Assembly: GCA_017424085.1 (NCBI GenBank)
Contig: JAFPBP010000048.1
Span: 1-15,223, forward strand
From: Clostridia bacterium
Lineage (GTDB): Bacteria > Bacillota > Clostridia > Oscillospirales > UBA644
Reading direction: 5' to 3'
DNA: 15,223 bases
Both the position numbers and the translations under genes were made by a program. The notes below the pieces were generated by a model that was not told the origin of the DNA, made no database searches, and was given only the letters and a program-made list of their open reading frames with translations. Shown here in pieces: positions 1 through 7,991 of this stretch; the stretch's first letter is position 1; every line of letters begins with the position of its first letter.

Positions 1-141
1 GTTGGGGCGGAAAAGAACAAACTGCTTCTTCGCCTTTCCAGACACGGCAGAGGCGGAATTTTCCCGTTTTTCGGGAACGGAAACGTCCTCTTCGTATTCT
101 TCTTCATCGTCATGGGGGGCAAATCGGTCAAAAATTCCCAT
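1..141 (-). CDS. sepF: Cell division protein SepF, N-terminal fragment (cut by window edge)
   Basis: Only the first 47 residues are in the window. The protein begins MGIFDRF, followed by an acidic stretch (DDEEEYEED at residues 11-19) and a charged linker. This is the membrane-anchoring amphipathic N-terminus plus flexible acidic linker usual for SepF (YlmF), the FtsZ-bundling membrane anchor of Gram-positive bacteria. The conserved C-terminal SepF domain would lie to the left, outside the window, so the name rests on the N-terminal pattern and on the position directly after ylmE, as in the Bacillus ylmE-sepF arrangement. The ATG at 141-139 is preceded by AAAGGAT. The gap to ylmE is 20 bases, so the two are probably co-transcribed. 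Confidence 0.8.
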   Translation of the reverse strand, partial: MGIFDRFAPHDDEEEYEEDVSVPEKRENSASAVSGKAKKQFVLFRPN

Positions 142-161
142 AAGTAGCATCCTTTCATTCG

Positions 162-818
162 TTATAGATAGAGCCCGCGCCCCACACGGATCATGGTTGC
201 GCCGTAGCGAACAGCCGTGGGGTAATCGTTGCTCATTCCCATGGAAAGAATCTCCATGGTGATGTTGTTGTATTGCTTGCCGTCCAGACAGTGACTGAAC
301 AGCTTGTACATGGATTGATAATACTCGTCCTTGGTCTCGATGGGCATAATCGCCATCAATCCGCGGACGTGAAGGGCGGGCAACTGCGAGACCTTCTCCA
401 GAAGTTCGTCCAGGTCCTCTTCAAAAACGCCGTATTTCTGCGGTTCCTTTGCGATGTTGACTTGAATCAAAATGTCTGCCGTTCTGTTTTCCGCAAGGCA
501 ACAGCGATTGATCTCCTCTGCCAGATGCAGAGAATCCACAGAATGGATCAGATCGGCATAGCGCAACGCCTTTTTGACCTTGTTAGTCTGTAAATGCCCG
601 ATCAGATGACGTGTTCCGTTCATCAGATGAGAACGCTGCTCCAAAGCCGAAACCCGATTCTCGGCAAAATCCCGAGCGCCGAGTTCGCTTAACTCCGAAA
701 ATACCTCGTCGGGCTGATTCTTTGTTACAGCAACGAGCGTTACAGCCTGCCCGATGCCGTTGGTTTTTGTAATATCTGCAATATCCTGCAAAATGCGATT
801 GTAATTATCCCGAATCAT
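162..818 (-). CDS. ylmE: YggS/YlmE-family pyridoxal-phosphate homeostasis protein
   Basis: This 218-aa protein is a single-domain fold-type III PLP-binding protein (PLPBP/YggS family), which buffers free PLP and affects amino-acid and vitamin B6 balance; no catalytic activity is established. Family motifs are in order: LVAVTKNQP with the PLP-binding lysine at residue 33, FAENR, HLIGHLQTNKVKKA, IHSVDSLHLAEEINR, ILIQVNIAKEPQKYG, and near the C-terminus LSMGMSNDYPTAVRYG followed by TMIRVGRGLYL, which closes the phosphate site. Length is slightly short for the family (about 225-235 aa). The ATG at 818-816 overlaps the TGA of the upstream HlyD-like gene by one base (TGATG), which suggests translational coupling. 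No good independent Shine-Dalgarno sequence is seen. sepF follows 20 bases downstream. Confidence 0.95.
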   Translation of the reverse strand: MIRDNYNRILQDIADITKTNGIGQAVTLVAVTKNQPDEVFSELSELGARDFAENRVSALEQRSHLMNGTRHLIGHLQTNKVKKALRYADLIHSVDSLHLAEEINRCCLAENRTADILIQVNIAKEPQKYGVFEEDLDELLEKVSQLPALHVRGLMAIMPIETKDEYYQSMYKLFSHCLDGKQYNNITMEILSMGMSNDYPTAVRYGATMIRVGRGLYL

Positions 819-2059
819 CAGTTTATATTTACGACCTTTCCGTCATAAATGTCTTTCCCGCCGACAACGACCGAATCGTTTTGCAATAAGGTGCGCAGGG
901 CAACCGTGCTGTTTGCGGCAACCACCGCAAAATCGCTCTCGTCACTGCGGAAAAGAACGGTTACGGGCTTGAAGACAAGCTTTGCTCCCGACAGAACGTA
1001 AACGCCGCTCTGCCCTTCCGAAATACGGATAGCATCACGCTTGATGCGGAAGCCCGAATAGGTTTGAAGAACAATTTTTGCATCGGCAAAGCGAAGCGAA
1101 AACAGTGCATTATTAAAGTCCGTTGAAGTAAAGATCACGGAGATCTCACCGTTTACGGGAGAGGATACCGATGAAATCTTCATTGGCACCCTCTGTGTCC
1201 CATGGGAAGGAACGTCAAACACCAAGGTCCAGGTGATCCCGACCTTTAACCGCTCCGCAGCGGACTCGTCGACTACGCAGAGATAAGACCAGGTAGTAGA
1301 TCGCTGAAGCTTCCCCACGTAATTCTCGGGAATGGTCTGCGGCGAAACACGGCAAAGATTACGTACGTCCTCGGGTAAGACAGAGGTATAATCGGCGGCA
1401 TTCAGAAATTCGTATCCGTCATATCGGGAGGTAAAATAACCGGAACCGGAGGATTTTACCGTATACTGCTGAGCCGACGATCCCTGCAGAATCGTTTTCT
1501 TGGAGGTCTCGCAATTGGCGAGAATCGCTTTATAATAGGAAGTATCACCGGTCGCTTTTATATCACGCTTGATAAAGAAGGACATAACGTCCTCGCCTGC
1601 ATTCAGCGTATCTGCAAGATTCCCGTCACGGGAGACGTCAAGATATGCATTGATCGCACCCTTTGTTTTTGAATCCAGAGTCTTCAGATCGTACTGCGTA
1701 GTTGAGAAAAGACTTTCACTGTATAAGGCAATACGGCGCTCCAAGGAATTGAGAAGCAACCGATCGGAAGAAGAGGTCTCGCTGCTGCTGTAAGCCGCAA
1801 GCACGTCCCCCTTTCCCACACGATCCCCATCCGACACCTTGTAATCCACGGACACAAGAGGATTGGAAGAGGTGACCACCGTTTCGGAGCGAAGAACGAT
1901 TCCCGAAACGGTCAAAGCATCTTCATACGTAATGGCCTTTGCTGTCTCAACCGATATTCCCTCGGTAGAAAAAACGGAGGGAACGATGCTGATCATGAGA
2001 TATACCAACACCAGTGCGATAAAAATCCAAAAGAAGGCACGGCTGACTTTACTGTTCAT
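818..2059 (-). CDS. HlyD-like membrane-anchored adaptor protein, orphan
   Basis: A 413-aa protein with a short basic N-terminus, one hydrophobic segment at about residues 8-30 and a large extracytoplasmic part. Residues about 55-95 look like the lipoyl/barrel-sandwich half-motif of HlyD/RND-type membrane fusion proteins (SNPLVSVDYKVSDGDRVGKG, then DVLAAYSS). The C-terminal part is beta-rich with a FRIKRDAI segment and a final GGKDIYDGKVV, as in HlyD-family adaptors. No ABC ATPase, permease or RND pump gene is adjacent. It lies between hfq and ylmE-sepF. I chose the ATG at 2059-2057, two bases after the hfq stop. A TTG two codons earlier (2065) would overlap hfq and is less likely. No strong Shine-Dalgarno sequence is visible, so translation is probably coupled to hfq. 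Family assignment is moderately secure; the transported substrate is unknown. Confidence 0.75.
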   Translation of the reverse strand: MNSKVSRAFFWIFIALVLVYLMISIVPSVFSTEGISVETAKAITYEDALTVSGIVLRSETVVTSSNPLVSVDYKVSDGDRVGKGDVLAAYSSSETSSSDRLLLNSLERRIALYSESLFSTTQYDLKTLDSKTKGAINAYLDVSRDGNLADTLNAGEDVMSFFIKRDIKATGDTSYYKAILANCETSKKTILQGSSAQQYTVKSSGSGYFTSRYDGYEFLNAADYTSVLPEDVRNLCRVSPQTIPENYVGKLQRSTTWSYLCVVDESAAERLKVGITWTLVFDVPSHGTQRVPMKISSVSSPVNGEISVIFTSTDFNNALFSLRFADAKIVLQTYSGFRIKRDAIRISEGQSGVYVLSGAKLVFKPVTVLFRSDESDFAVVAANSTVALRTLLQNDSVVVGGKDIYDGKVVNIN

Positions 2060-2061
2060 AC

Positions 2062-2292
2062 TCAAATGGGAGAAATCGTGGAAACCGCATGCTTGTAGAT
2101 CATGCTCTCTTTTCCATCGGATTCCAATAAAATTACGTAATTATCAAAGCTTTTGACCACGCCGCGCAACTGGAATCCGCTGACAAGATAGACGATGATC
2201 GGCAAGCGGTTTTTACGGGCATTGTTCAAAAACTGATCCTGAATGTTTCCGTTGCGAACGGACTTTTGGGCTTCAAGAACTTCCTGTTCCAT
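2062..2292 (-). CDS. hfq: RNA chaperone Hfq
   Basis: A 76-aa Sm-like RNA-binding protein that forms hexamers and promotes small RNA-mRNA pairing. The Sm1 motif is clear (NIQDQFLNNARKNRLPIIVY, then LVSGFQLRGVVKSFDNYVILLESDGK), and so is Sm2 (YKHAVSTI, canonical YKHAISTI). The C-terminus ends two residues after Sm2, giving the short-tailed Gram-positive form without the long disordered tail of enterobacterial Hfq. An N-terminal extension of about 15 residues precedes NIQDQ. The ATG at 2292-2290 has AAAGGAG upstream at good spacing. It follows miaA by 64 bases; the miaA-hfq neighbourhood is also found in Escherichia coli. A likely own promoter lies at 2351-2379. Confidence 0.97.
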   Translation of the reverse strand: MEQEVLEAQKSVRNGNIQDQFLNNARKNRLPIIVYLVSGFQLRGVVKSFDNYVILLESDGKESMIYKHAVSTISPI

Positions 2293-2313
2293 GGAGATTC
2301 TCCTTTCACGGAG
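2293..2313 (-). promoter_or_regulatory. hfq Shine-Dalgarno sequence flanked by complementary CTCC copies
   Basis: In the hfq leader the core GGAG of the Shine-Dalgarno sequence can pair on either side. An upstream CTCC pairs across a 6-base loop (GTGAAA), and a downstream CTCC pairs across a 3-base loop just before the ATG. The 11 bases at 2293-2303 form a perfect odd palindrome (GGAGATTCTCC on the plus strand). Each stem is only 4 bp, so masking would be weak and local. Regulation is inference. Confidence 0.35.
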
Positions 2314-2350
2314 GCGATGCTGTTGTGAGTGTGTGATTCGTTTATATTTT

Positions 2351-2379
2351 ATTATATCACACTTCCGTGTATTTGGCTA
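2351..2379 (-). promoter_or_regulatory. Probable internal sigma-A promoter for hfq (extended -10)
   Basis: Read on the minus strand: TAGCCA (-35, 4 of 6 matches) at 2379-2374, a 17-base spacer, and a perfect TATAAT at 2356-2351, preceded by TGA. That gives an extended -10 (TGATATAAT). The TGA is the stop codon of miaA. The predicted start is near 2344, giving an hfq leader of about 50 bases. Confidence 0.6.
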
Positions 2380-3292
2380 TATCCTCGGTACAAGAGTTCA
2401 GAATAATGTCAAAATTAAGACGATCAATCGCGAACCAACGGATGCGTTGATCCCGACGAAACCAGGTCAACTGCCGTTTTGCATAGTTTCGGCTCTCCTT
2501 TTGGATGAGAGCAATCGTATCCTCCAAAGACGCCTCCCCTGCAAAATACGCATCAAATTGGCGATATCCGATGGCTTGGCGCGCAGTACGGGAGCAATTT
2601 CGGGAAGATATAGCACGAACCTCCGCCTCCAACCCGTCGCGGATCATCATGTGAACGCGGGAATCGATCCGATCGTACAAAAACGCCCGATCGTCGGCGG
2701 TCAAGCCGAAGCAGAGAAATTCGTACGGGCTTTCCGTTTCCAGCGCACGACGGTTCTGCTCGCTCTGGGTGATCCCCGTATTATGAAAGACCTCAAGCCC
2801 GCGCAGAATGCGCTTTCGGTCTTTGGGATACAACCGAGCCGCAAGTTCCGGATCAATGGATCGAAGCCTCTCCAGCATTGCATCACCGCCAAGAGAATCA
2901 TAATCCCGCTCAAGGGAATCACGATACGCATCATCGCAGGATTCCTCGGAAAGGGTCAGATTGTTCATAAACGAGGTGACGTACAACCCCGTCCCACCCA
3001 CAAGAATGGGCAATTTTCCCCGTGCCAAGATATCCTGCACGCAGGAGTTCGCATCGGTCAGATATTCTTTTAAGGTATATTCCTCGGAGGGATCCACAAT
3101 ATCCATCATATGATGAGGGATCCCGCACCGTTCTTCAAGAGACGGCTTGGCGGTTCCGATATCCATGGAGCGGTAGATCTGCATGGAATCGGCAGAAACG
3201 ATCTCTCCGTCAAACCGCTTGGCAAGCTCAATGGAAAGGCGGGTCTTCCCCGATGCTGTGGGACCAACGATAACGACAACAAGTGGCTTCAT
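2357..3292 (-). CDS. miaA: tRNA dimethylallyltransferase MiaA
   Basis: A 311-aa cytoplasmic enzyme that transfers a dimethylallyl group to N6 of A37 in tRNAs reading UNN codons (i6A37). The product is the substrate of MiaB, encoded upstream in the same operon. Visible motifs are the P-loop GPTASGKT (residues 10-17), SADSMQIYRSMDIGTAKP with the catalytic Asp at 35, IPHHMMDIVDP, and LVGGTGLYV (97-105). At the C-terminus is SRNYAKRQLTWFRRD, the usual tRNA-contacting helix. Length is normal. The ATG at 3292-3290 lies one base after the mutL stop (TAAGATG), so translation is probably coupled. hfq follows. Confidence 0.97.
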   Translation of the reverse strand: MKPLVVVIVGPTASGKTRLSIELAKRFDGEIVSADSMQIYRSMDIGTAKPSLEERCGIPHHMMDIVDPSEEYTLKEYLTDANSCVQDILARGKLPILVGGTGLYVTSFMNNLTLSEESCDDAYRDSLERDYDSLGGDAMLERLRSIDPELAARLYPKDRKRILRGLEVFHNTGITQSEQNRRALETESPYEFLCFGLTADDRAFLYDRIDSRVHMMIRDGLEAEVRAISSRNCSRTARQAIGYRQFDAYFAGEASLEDTIALIQKESRNYAKRQLTWFRRDQRIRWFAIDRLNFDIILNSCTEDIAKYTEV

Positions 3293-3293
3293 C

Positions 3294-5312
3294 TTATTTC
3301 ACGCGCTTAAACTGTTTTTCAATGGATTTTTTCGACAAAGAGAACACGATGGGGCGTCCGTGTGGGCAATACTGAAGCTCAGATTCCCGACGGAAATATT
3401 CCTTCACCAAACCCTCCAGCTCGGGGCGGGTGGTTTTACTGCCCGAGCGAATGGATGCCTTGCAGGCAAGGTCGTAATAAAACCAATCCATCAGAGAATC
3501 GCTCTTTCCCAACGCCAGAGAATCCGCAAATTGCTGAAGCAAGGGCTCGGCATCCTCGGGATCGATCAGAGCGGGAATCTCGCGAATCAGAAGATCCTCC
3601 GCAAAGGACTCCAGAATAAACCCAAAACGGGCAAGGAAATCCGCGTGCTCCACGAGAATACGATTTTCCTGAATTCCGATGTTGAGCACGATGGGGTGCA
3701 ACAAGGATTGAGCAGGAATATCGGACTTGCGAAGCTTTTCAAAGTTCATCCGCTCGTGCAAGGCGTGCTTGTCAATAAACAGAACGTCTTCCCCTTTTTC
3801 CACCAGAATATAGCAGTCAAAGACCTCACCGACGATGCGAACCTCCTCTTCCGCCTGAAACAACACGGGTTCGGACTCGGAAGAAACGACAGGCGCGGGA
3901 ACAGGATCGGAAACGGTGATCCGTGAAACCCTTGCGGCAGGCTTGGAAACAGAGGGTGCAACCTCGGGCATTACGGGAGGAGGTGGGGGCGGAGCGGTCC
4001 GAATGGGAGCAGAAATGACCACGTCGCTGACTCGAATCTCGGATGCGTCGACAGGAGGAGTAATGGTCCAGCCCGAAAATTCCGCAGGCTTTTCGGTGGA
4101 CGGTTGCGGCTTAACCTCTTCCATGGGAACCACGCGAGGTTCTTCGCGCACGATGGGCGCCTTCTTTGCAGGAGGAACCGAAGGTGTGGGGCGCTCGATG
4201 GGCTTTGCGGGAGCGGGAGACGCTTCGGGGACCGAAATTTTCACCACGCTCGGCATGGGCTTTACGACGGGCTTGGGTTCAACGACGGGAACGGGGCGAG
4301 GCACGTTAATCTCAACGATGCCGCTGTCTGAAGAAAGGGCAGTTTCCGCTGCCTTACGTACGGCGTAGGCAACGCCGTTTTCATCGGAGAACTTCACCTC
4401 CAGCTTCCCGGGGTGAACGTTCACGTCTACGTTTTCGGTCGGCATTTCAACGAAGAGCACACAGACGGGAGCACGCCCGATGAGCATTCTGTTGTGATAG
4501 GCGTTTTCAAATCCTGCAGACAAAATGGGGGATCGAACGAACCGCCCGTTCAGGAAAAAGATCTGACGGTTGCGATTCGCCTTGGAATAGACGGGCTTCC
4601 CGATCAAGCCCCACACACGCACGTCTCCCGAGGTATGGTCGGCAGACAGAGACATTTCAGCAAATTCACGCCCGAAAACAGAAAAGACAGCTTCGGTCAG
4701 ATTCCCGCTTCCCGTGGTATGCAGTCGATCGGTACCGTTGGAAATAAAGCGGAAGGAAATATCGGGATGAGACAGCGCAAGCCTCTCCATCACCGATTGC
4801 ACGGCGCCCGCCTCCGCGGGCTCGGATTTCATGAATTTCAACCGTGCGGGAGTGTTATAAAACAAATTGCGAACAAAAAAGACCGATCCGTCGGGACAAC
4901 CGCATTCCTCCTCCGAAAGGATCTCCCCTGCCTCAACCTCAAACCGAACGCCTACGGTCTGATCCGCAGGCTTTGTGGTCAGAGAGATCTTGGAAACGGC
5001 TGAAATGGCAGCCAATGCCTCACCGCGGAACCCAAGGGTCGAAATACGATTCAGATCCTCACGATCGGTAATTTTGCTGGTTGCATGCTTCAAAAACGCC
5101 CGTCTGGCATTGTCCGCCGTCATACCGCACCCGTCATCGGTGATTCGGATCAGCTCCAAGCCTCCTCGGCGGATCTCTACGGTAATATGCTTCGCCCCTG
5201 CGTCAATGGCGTTTTCCACCATTTCCTTTACGGCAGAGGCGGGGCGGTCCACAACCTCACCTGCCGCGATCAAATTGATCACGGAGGAGTCAAGAAGTCG
5301 GATCTCGGGCAT
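3294..5312 (-). CDS. mutL: DNA mismatch repair protein MutL, endonuclease type
   Basis: A 672-aa mismatch-repair protein that couples MutS to strand incision. The N-terminal GHKL ATPase (residues 1-330) has VVDRPASAVKEMVENAIDAG with E30 and N34, DDGCGM (59-64), KHATSKI and TLGFRGEAL. A long Pro-rich linker covers about 335-480, with six consecutive prolines at 441-446. The C-terminal dimerisation/endonuclease domain carries DKHALHERMNFE (514-525), matching DQHAxxExxxxE with K for Q, plus ACKASIRSG (616-624), CPHGRP (649-654) and FKR (668-670). These mark a nicking MutL, as expected without MutH. QSLLHP at 535-540 fits the beta-clamp-binding motif of this domain. The ATG at 5312 is preceded by AAAGGA. 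It lies 22 bases after mutS. Confidence 0.97.
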   Translation of the reverse strand: MPEIRLLDSSVINLIAAGEVVDRPASAVKEMVENAIDAGAKHITVEIRRGGLELIRITDDGCGMTADNARRAFLKHATSKITDREDLNRISTLGFRGEALAAISAVSKISLTTKPADQTVGVRFEVEAGEILSEEECGCPDGSVFFVRNLFYNTPARLKFMKSEPAEAGAVQSVMERLALSHPDISFRFISNGTDRLHTTGSGNLTEAVFSVFGREFAEMSLSADHTSGDVRVWGLIGKPVYSKANRNRQIFFLNGRFVRSPILSAGFENAYHNRMLIGRAPVCVLFVEMPTENVDVNVHPGKLEVKFSDENGVAYAVRKAAETALSSDSGIVEINVPRPVPVVEPKPVVKPMPSVVKISVPEASPAPAKPIERPTPSVPPAKKAPIVREEPRVVPMEEVKPQPSTEKPAEFSGWTITPPVDASEIRVSDVVISAPIRTAPPPPPPVMPEVAPSVSKPAARVSRITVSDPVPAPVVSSESEPVLFQAEEEVRIVGEVFDCYILVEKGEDVLFIDKHALHERMNFEKLRKSDIPAQSLLHPIVLNIGIQENRILVEHADFLARFGFILESFAEDLLIREIPALIDPEDAEPLLQQFADSLALGKSDSLMDWFYYDLACKASIRSGSKTTRPELEGLVKEYFRRESELQYCPHGRPIVFSLSKKSIEKQFKRVK

Positions 5313-5334
5313 AATTCAAAGTCCTTTCCTTCGG

Positions 5335-7962
5335 TCAGATATCCTTTGCCTGCTTGGACAGGCGATAAAGCTCGTTCATGGCTTCAATGGGAGTCAGAAT
5401 GGTAACGTCAAGCTTTTTCAGCGCTTCGATGATCTCGTCGGCATATCCTGCGGTCATGGAGATCTGAAGATCCTCTTCTGCGGGCAAAGCCTTGGGAGCG
5501 GCGACGGGAGCGGATTCCAGATCCTGCAGGATCACCTCGGCGCGACGGATGATCTCCTCGGGTACGCCCGCAAGACGGGCAACCTCAACGCCGTAGCTGT
5601 CATCGGTGCCGCCTTCCACGATCTTGCGAAGGAAGATAATATCCTTTCCTTTCTTCTTGGCGGCAATATTATAGTTCTTCACGCCCTCCATGATGTCTTC
5701 AAGGGCGATCAGCTCGTGGTAATGGGTCGCAAACAGGGATTTACCGCAGATCTTCTTGGTCGTATATTCCACCACGGCACGGGCAATGCTCATACCATCG
5801 AAGGTGGACGTTCCGCGCCCGATCTCGTCGAAGATCATCAGACTGCGGCGAGTGGCGTTCCGAACGATGTACGCAACCTCGGTCATTTCCACCATAAAGG
5901 TAGACTGCCCCATGGCAAGATCGTCGGATGCCCCCACTCGGGTAAAGATGCGGTCACAAACGCCGATGGTAGCGGCGGATGCGGGAACAAAGGAGCCGAT
6001 CTGCGCCATAAGAACGATAATGGCGACCTGCCGCATATAGGTGGATTTACCTGCCATGTTGGGGCCCGTGATCACGGCGGTGCGATGATCCTTGCGGTCA
6101 AGGTAAGTATCGTTGGGGACGAACATATCGTCCTTCAGCATCGACTCGACCACGGGATGGCGTCCGTTTTTGATCTCGATCACGTCACCCTCGTTGACAA
6201 AGGGGCAGGTGTAATTATTTTTCAGCGCAACCTGCGCAAGAGAGGCAAGGGCATCCAGAAGCCCGACTGCCTCGGAGGTACGGCGAATACGCTCCAGCGC
6301 ATCGGACAGGCGATGCTTCAGCTCGGTAAACAGCTCGTATTCGATCTGCGCGATCTGCTCGCTTGCCGTGGCAAGGCGCTGCTCCACGTCCTTCAGCTCG
6401 GGGGTAATGTAACGCTCGGAATTGAGCAGGGTCTGCTTGCGAATGTAGTGCTCGGGAACCAGCGAGGAGTTCAGCTTGGTCACTTCGATATAGTATCCGA
6501 TAATTTTGTTGTAGCCAACCTTCAGATTCTTGATTCCCGTTTTTTCCTTTTCGGAGGCTTCGATATTCGCCAAAATCTGCTTGGAATTCTTGTGCAGATC
6601 CCGAAGCTCGTCCAGATGTGCGTTGTACCCGTCACGAATGATATTTCCGTCGCGGATCGTCATGGGAAGATCCTCCGCCAATGCCTCGTCGATCATGGAG
6701 CAAAGATCATCCAGAGGATCGATATCCTCACAGATGCGGCGAAGCAGCTGCGGCTCCATGGGGGTCAGGATCCGCTTCAACTCGGGGAAAGCGGAAAAGC
6801 TGACCGAAAGCATTTTCATGTCGCGGGGATTCACCGTATCGTAAACGATCTTGGTCATCAGACGCTGAACGTCCCGCACGTTGATCAGATAATCCCGCAG
6901 CTCGGTACGCTCCAGATGGCTGTCGTAAAGCTTGCGAATGGCATCCTGACGCGCCAGAATGGAGGGGATGTCCATCAACGGCTTTTCCAGGAACTTACGG
7001 ATCTGGCGAGAGCCCATGGCGGTACGGGTCTTATCGAGAACTCCGATCAGAGAGCCGCGACGATCCTTGGTACGAAGGGTCTCCACAACCTCAAGATTGC
7101 GCCACGTGGAATAATCCAGCTCCATATAATCCCCATCCGCCATATGGCGAAGGTTTTTCATATGAGAAAGATCACACAGCTGGGTGCGGTACAGATAATC
7201 CAAAAGACCGCCGACGGCACGCAGCAGAATGTCTCCCTCGGGAAGATTCAGTTCCGCAAGAGGCTTTCCCGTCTGCTTTTCGATGCGACGGATGCAATCC
7301 TTGAGGCGGAAGCTGTCGTTCTCCCCTTCCTTGACGGTGCAATGACCCAACTTTGAAAAATACTCGGAAATCAGACGGGTCTTTGCGGCAGTCGCATTCA
7401 CGAACGCCTCGCGGGGAGAATAACGGCAGAGATGGGACAGAAGCCCGGAATCGGAGCATTTATAGGTGTCGGTCAGGAAGAAATCTCCCGTGGTAACGTC
7501 GGCGTAACAAAACGCAACGCGCTTCTCGTCAGCGAAAATGCCCACGATATAGTTGTTCTTCTTTTCATCCAGCATGGCGGGATCGGTCACGGTTCCGGGG
7601 GTAATGACTCTCGTCACGTCCCGACCGAGAACCTCGTTGGAGTTCTCCGCCTTATTCTGCTCGCAAATGGTTACGCTGAACCCCTTTGCAACCAGACGGG
7701 CGATATAGTTATCCACGCTGTGAAAGGGCACGCCGCACATGGGTGCGCGCTCATCAAGCCCGCAATCACGGCCCGTCAGCGTCAGATCCAGCTCGCGGCT
7801 CACCGTACGTGCATCGTCAAAGAACATCTCGTAGAAGTCTCCGAGACGGTACATGAGGATGCAATCCTTATGCTGTTGCTTCAGTTCAACGTACTGTCGC
7901 ATCATGGGAGAGAGTTTTTCGGTCTGAATCACTTCTCCCTGTGCAGTTATGATCTCTGCCAT
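5335..7962 (-). CDS. mutS: DNA mismatch repair protein MutS
   Basis: An 875-aa mismatch sensor. The N-terminal domain has LGDFYEMFFDDA, with the mismatch-stacking Phe-Tyr-Glu at residues 43-45. The connector, lever (TRTAMGSRQIRKFLEKPL) and clamp domains follow. The ATPase has Walker A GPNMAGKST (633-641), STFMVEM, Walker B SLMIFDEIGRGTST with D712 and E713, and FATHYHEL (744-751). A C-terminal helical tail follows; LQISM near residue 832 is at best a degenerate beta-clamp motif. I chose the ATG at 7962-7960, which has AAGGA 8 bases upstream. An in-frame TTG at 8001 would overlap the upstream gene and lacks a Shine-Dalgarno sequence. It lies between the YlbF-family gene (29-base gap) and mutL, as a mutSL operon. 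Confidence 0.98.
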   Translation of the reverse strand: MAEIITAQGEVIQTEKLSPMMRQYVELKQQHKDCILMYRLGDFYEMFFDDARTVSRELDLTLTGRDCGLDERAPMCGVPFHSVDNYIARLVAKGFSVTICEQNKAENSNEVLGRDVTRVITPGTVTDPAMLDEKKNNYIVGIFADEKRVAFCYADVTTGDFFLTDTYKCSDSGLLSHLCRYSPREAFVNATAAKTRLISEYFSKLGHCTVKEGENDSFRLKDCIRRIEKQTGKPLAELNLPEGDILLRAVGGLLDYLYRTQLCDLSHMKNLRHMADGDYMELDYSTWRNLEVVETLRTKDRRGSLIGVLDKTRTAMGSRQIRKFLEKPLMDIPSILARQDAIRKLYDSHLERTELRDYLINVRDVQRLMTKIVYDTVNPRDMKMLSVSFSAFPELKRILTPMEPQLLRRICEDIDPLDDLCSMIDEALAEDLPMTIRDGNIIRDGYNAHLDELRDLHKNSKQILANIEASEKEKTGIKNLKVGYNKIIGYYIEVTKLNSSLVPEHYIRKQTLLNSERYITPELKDVEQRLATASEQIAQIEYELFTELKHRLSDALERIRRTSEAVGLLDALASLAQVALKNNYTCPFVNEGDVIEIKNGRHPVVESMLKDDMFVPNDTYLDRKDHRTAVITGPNMAGKSTYMRQVAIIVLMAQIGSFVPASAATIGVCDRIFTRVGASDDLAMGQSTFMVEMTEVAYIVRNATRRSLMIFDEIGRGTSTFDGMSIARAVVEYTTKKICGKSLFATHYHELIALEDIMEGVKNYNIAAKKKGKDIIFLRKIVEGGTDDSYGVEVARLAGVPEEIIRRAEVILQDLESAPVAAPKALPAEEDLQISMTAGYADEIIEALKKLDVTILTPIEAMNELYRLSKQAKDI

Positions 7963-7991
7963 TGTTTTCGTCCTTATCTCGTATTGTTTCC

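Noticed and set aside
2243..3073. Plus-strand open frame of 276 codons opposite miaA
   Set aside because: Shadow of the miaA coding sequence; no ribosome binding site and no recognisable protein features.
4975..7356. Plus-strand open frame of 793 codons opposite mutS and mutL
   Set aside because: It lies wholly antisense to two genes with intact, full-length family motifs, has no Shine-Dalgarno sequence or promoter, and its translation shows no domain pattern. Codon bias of the real genes explains its openness.
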